Below are positions 62,301-64,000 of a stretch of 64,000 bases of DNA, in pieces. Origin of the DNA: Lates calcarifer (taxonomy: Eukaryota; Chordata; Actinopteri; Centropomidae); NCBI RefSeq assembly GCF_001640805.2, contig NC_066835.1, forward strand, positions 11,226,130 through 11,290,129, given 5' to 3'. Both the position numbers and the translations under genes were made by a program. The first letter of the stretch is position 1. The number at the start of each line of letters is the position of its first letter. The notes under the pieces were generated by a model that was not told where the DNA came from, did not search any database, and saw only the letters and a list, made by a program, of their open reading frames with translations.

Positions 62301-64000
62301 GTGTATTATGAGTGATCTCTGCTTTATTAATTTTCTATGAGATTTTACCTTGACTGGAGGTTTCTTTGTTATGTTAAGGATCAAAAAGAAACTTCATAGG
62401 AGGGGAGAGTATCTGCTCTGTACCAGTAATCACTGGTTAGAACAAGAGACATGATTGATTCCAAGGATCTAACATATACTGTGGTCGACATCCAAATATG
62501 CTCATCATTACATCCATTCATCTCTAATAGCTGCACCAGAAGAGAAAATAAACTGCATGTCATTTCATCCATGAGAACCGCTGTACTGTATGTTTCGCTG
62601 CAGTTTCCTAGAAACATATTATTTCACCACCGGCTATGTGCACTCAGGCTGCAGCATTAACACTGACATCACTGACATCACTGACTCACAGCTGTCACAA
62701 CAGAGACAATGGGATGTACCAGAGCGTTCTCTGAAAGCTCTGTGTCATTCATAAAACCATACCGACAGACAGTTCTGAATAATCTAGATTTTAAATTCTG
62801 ACATACTGTACTTATAGTGCCAGTTTTGATTATCTGTGGTCAGTCATGAGGAGCATGAGCTTATCCCAGCATGCACTGGGAAGAAGGCAAGGAAGCATCA
62901 TAAACAGCCAGCAAAACCAATACAACACTAACACAGATAGAGAATCTCACACATCCTGGTCTCACTAAACCTTTGGGCTACACAGGAAAAACAAAGATCC
63001 AACCCAGACTCTTTCTCTTATCAAGCTTACCACTGTGACACTATGCTTCCTACATTTGTCTATTTTTCAAAAGGAAATTACTTCAACAGGAGCTCTATTA
63101 TGTCAAACTGCAGAGGTGCTGAATATTACAGATTTATTTAGGAAGGAAAGACTGAATTAACACAGAAAACAACAAAAAACTAAATGCTGTAGTCCTCTCT
63201 TCTCCTCGGGTACAGTGGTATTTTTGTCTTCTGAGAAATACTGAAATGAAGCAGTACTCTGCTGTCATCCTGTTGAGCGGTTTCACTCAAATATACCCTC
63301 TCTTGTATGTCACTCATGCTTCAAGTGGCACATGATATCTTCTGCTTCCATGGCTGCCTTGTTCGAAAGCCACAGTGTCAACCTGACTAAGACCTAACTT
63401 TTTCTTTCCTCCTACATACCCGAGTGCTTGAACACAATCACCACCAATCTCTCCTCAACAGAGCAATGCCTGTGAGAAGAATAGAAATTAATCATCCATG
63501 GCAGGAATTAGAATGTGGCCCAAGTTTATTATTTCTTACAGGAAGGTAAAAATATCTTTGAAAATGTGAAGGTCATGGGAAAGAAACCCAACTACTGAAA
63601 AGTGTGAGACCTGACCTGATTTTGAAAAATGGTTAGAGCTGAAACGAGTTAGAAAGAGACCTGACATTTGTATTGCTACACGAGGGAGTACTGTATATGT
63701 GAGTGGCTTAATTCTTAACCCCCCTGGCTTTAAAAATGATAGATCAGCAGTTTCCCTAACTGATGGCAGAGAGAAAATCGTGCATCGGCCAAAGAGATTA
63801 GCTCCAAATTAAACAAAGAGCACAGTGTAAGGGGATTTGCTCTGCCACGCAGGGCTGTGTTGACTAAATGAGTATACAGTGACTATGGCTACAGTCCTTT
63901 ATGCCACTGAGCTTTGTAATGATTCTTATTCTCTAAAAATGCCCATTAGCCAACTTGCAGCCCACTTCAAGCCAGTAGATTAAATGTTGAGCACATAGGT
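59395..64000. other. Intergenic, nothing recognised
   Basis: AT-rich sequence with few repeats and only short open frames (up to 116 codons at 61527-61877 on the minus strand) lacking any motif. A neighbouring gene may begin beyond the window. Confidence 0.55.

Overview
This is nuclear DNA from a ray-finned fish, most likely a percomorph teleost. It is AT-rich and sparse in genes, with GT-AG introns, dense (GT)n/(AC)n microsatellites and several interspersed repeat families that I recognise from teleost genomes. There is no operon structure, no CRISPR array and no RNA gene that I can support. I found two protein-coding genes, both on the + strand.

Layout. 1-15,480 is an intergenic stretch with microsatellites, a few degenerate repeats and several quiet blocks that could be conserved non-coding elements. 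15,490-22,090 holds cibar1 (formerly fam92a), which encodes a BAR-domain protein of the ciliary base. I rebuilt it as nine coding exons giving 299 residues. One exon is only 6 bases long and sits directly after a U12-type (minor spliceosome) intron. 22,090-49,650 is a gene desert with four recognisable repeat insertions, many microsatellites and some quiet blocks. 49,650-57,440 holds trib1 (Tribbles pseudokinase 1): a CpG-rich first exon, three coding exons, a 3' UTR of about 2.1 kb and a clear polyadenylation signal. Its third exon carries a one-base insertion that breaks the reading frame in the pseudokinase C-lobe. 57,450-64,000 is intergenic and holds a decayed mariner-type transposon whose terminal inverted repeats match the MITE-like repeats elsewhere in the window.

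The two genes do not obviously work together. CIBAR1 shapes membrane and acts with CBY1 at the ciliary base. TRIB1 is a catalytically dead scaffold that brings substrates to the COP1 ubiquitin ligase and binds MEK. Their closeness (about 28 kb) looks like a fish-specific arrangement, because the human orthologues lie far apart on 8q.

I see no previously undescribed biological system. The items most worth checking are the 6-base microexon paired with a U12 intron in cibar1, the trib1 frameshift, and the decayed mariner that ties the MITE copies to a transposase. Comparisons with known proteins and repeat families are from memory; no database search was possible.
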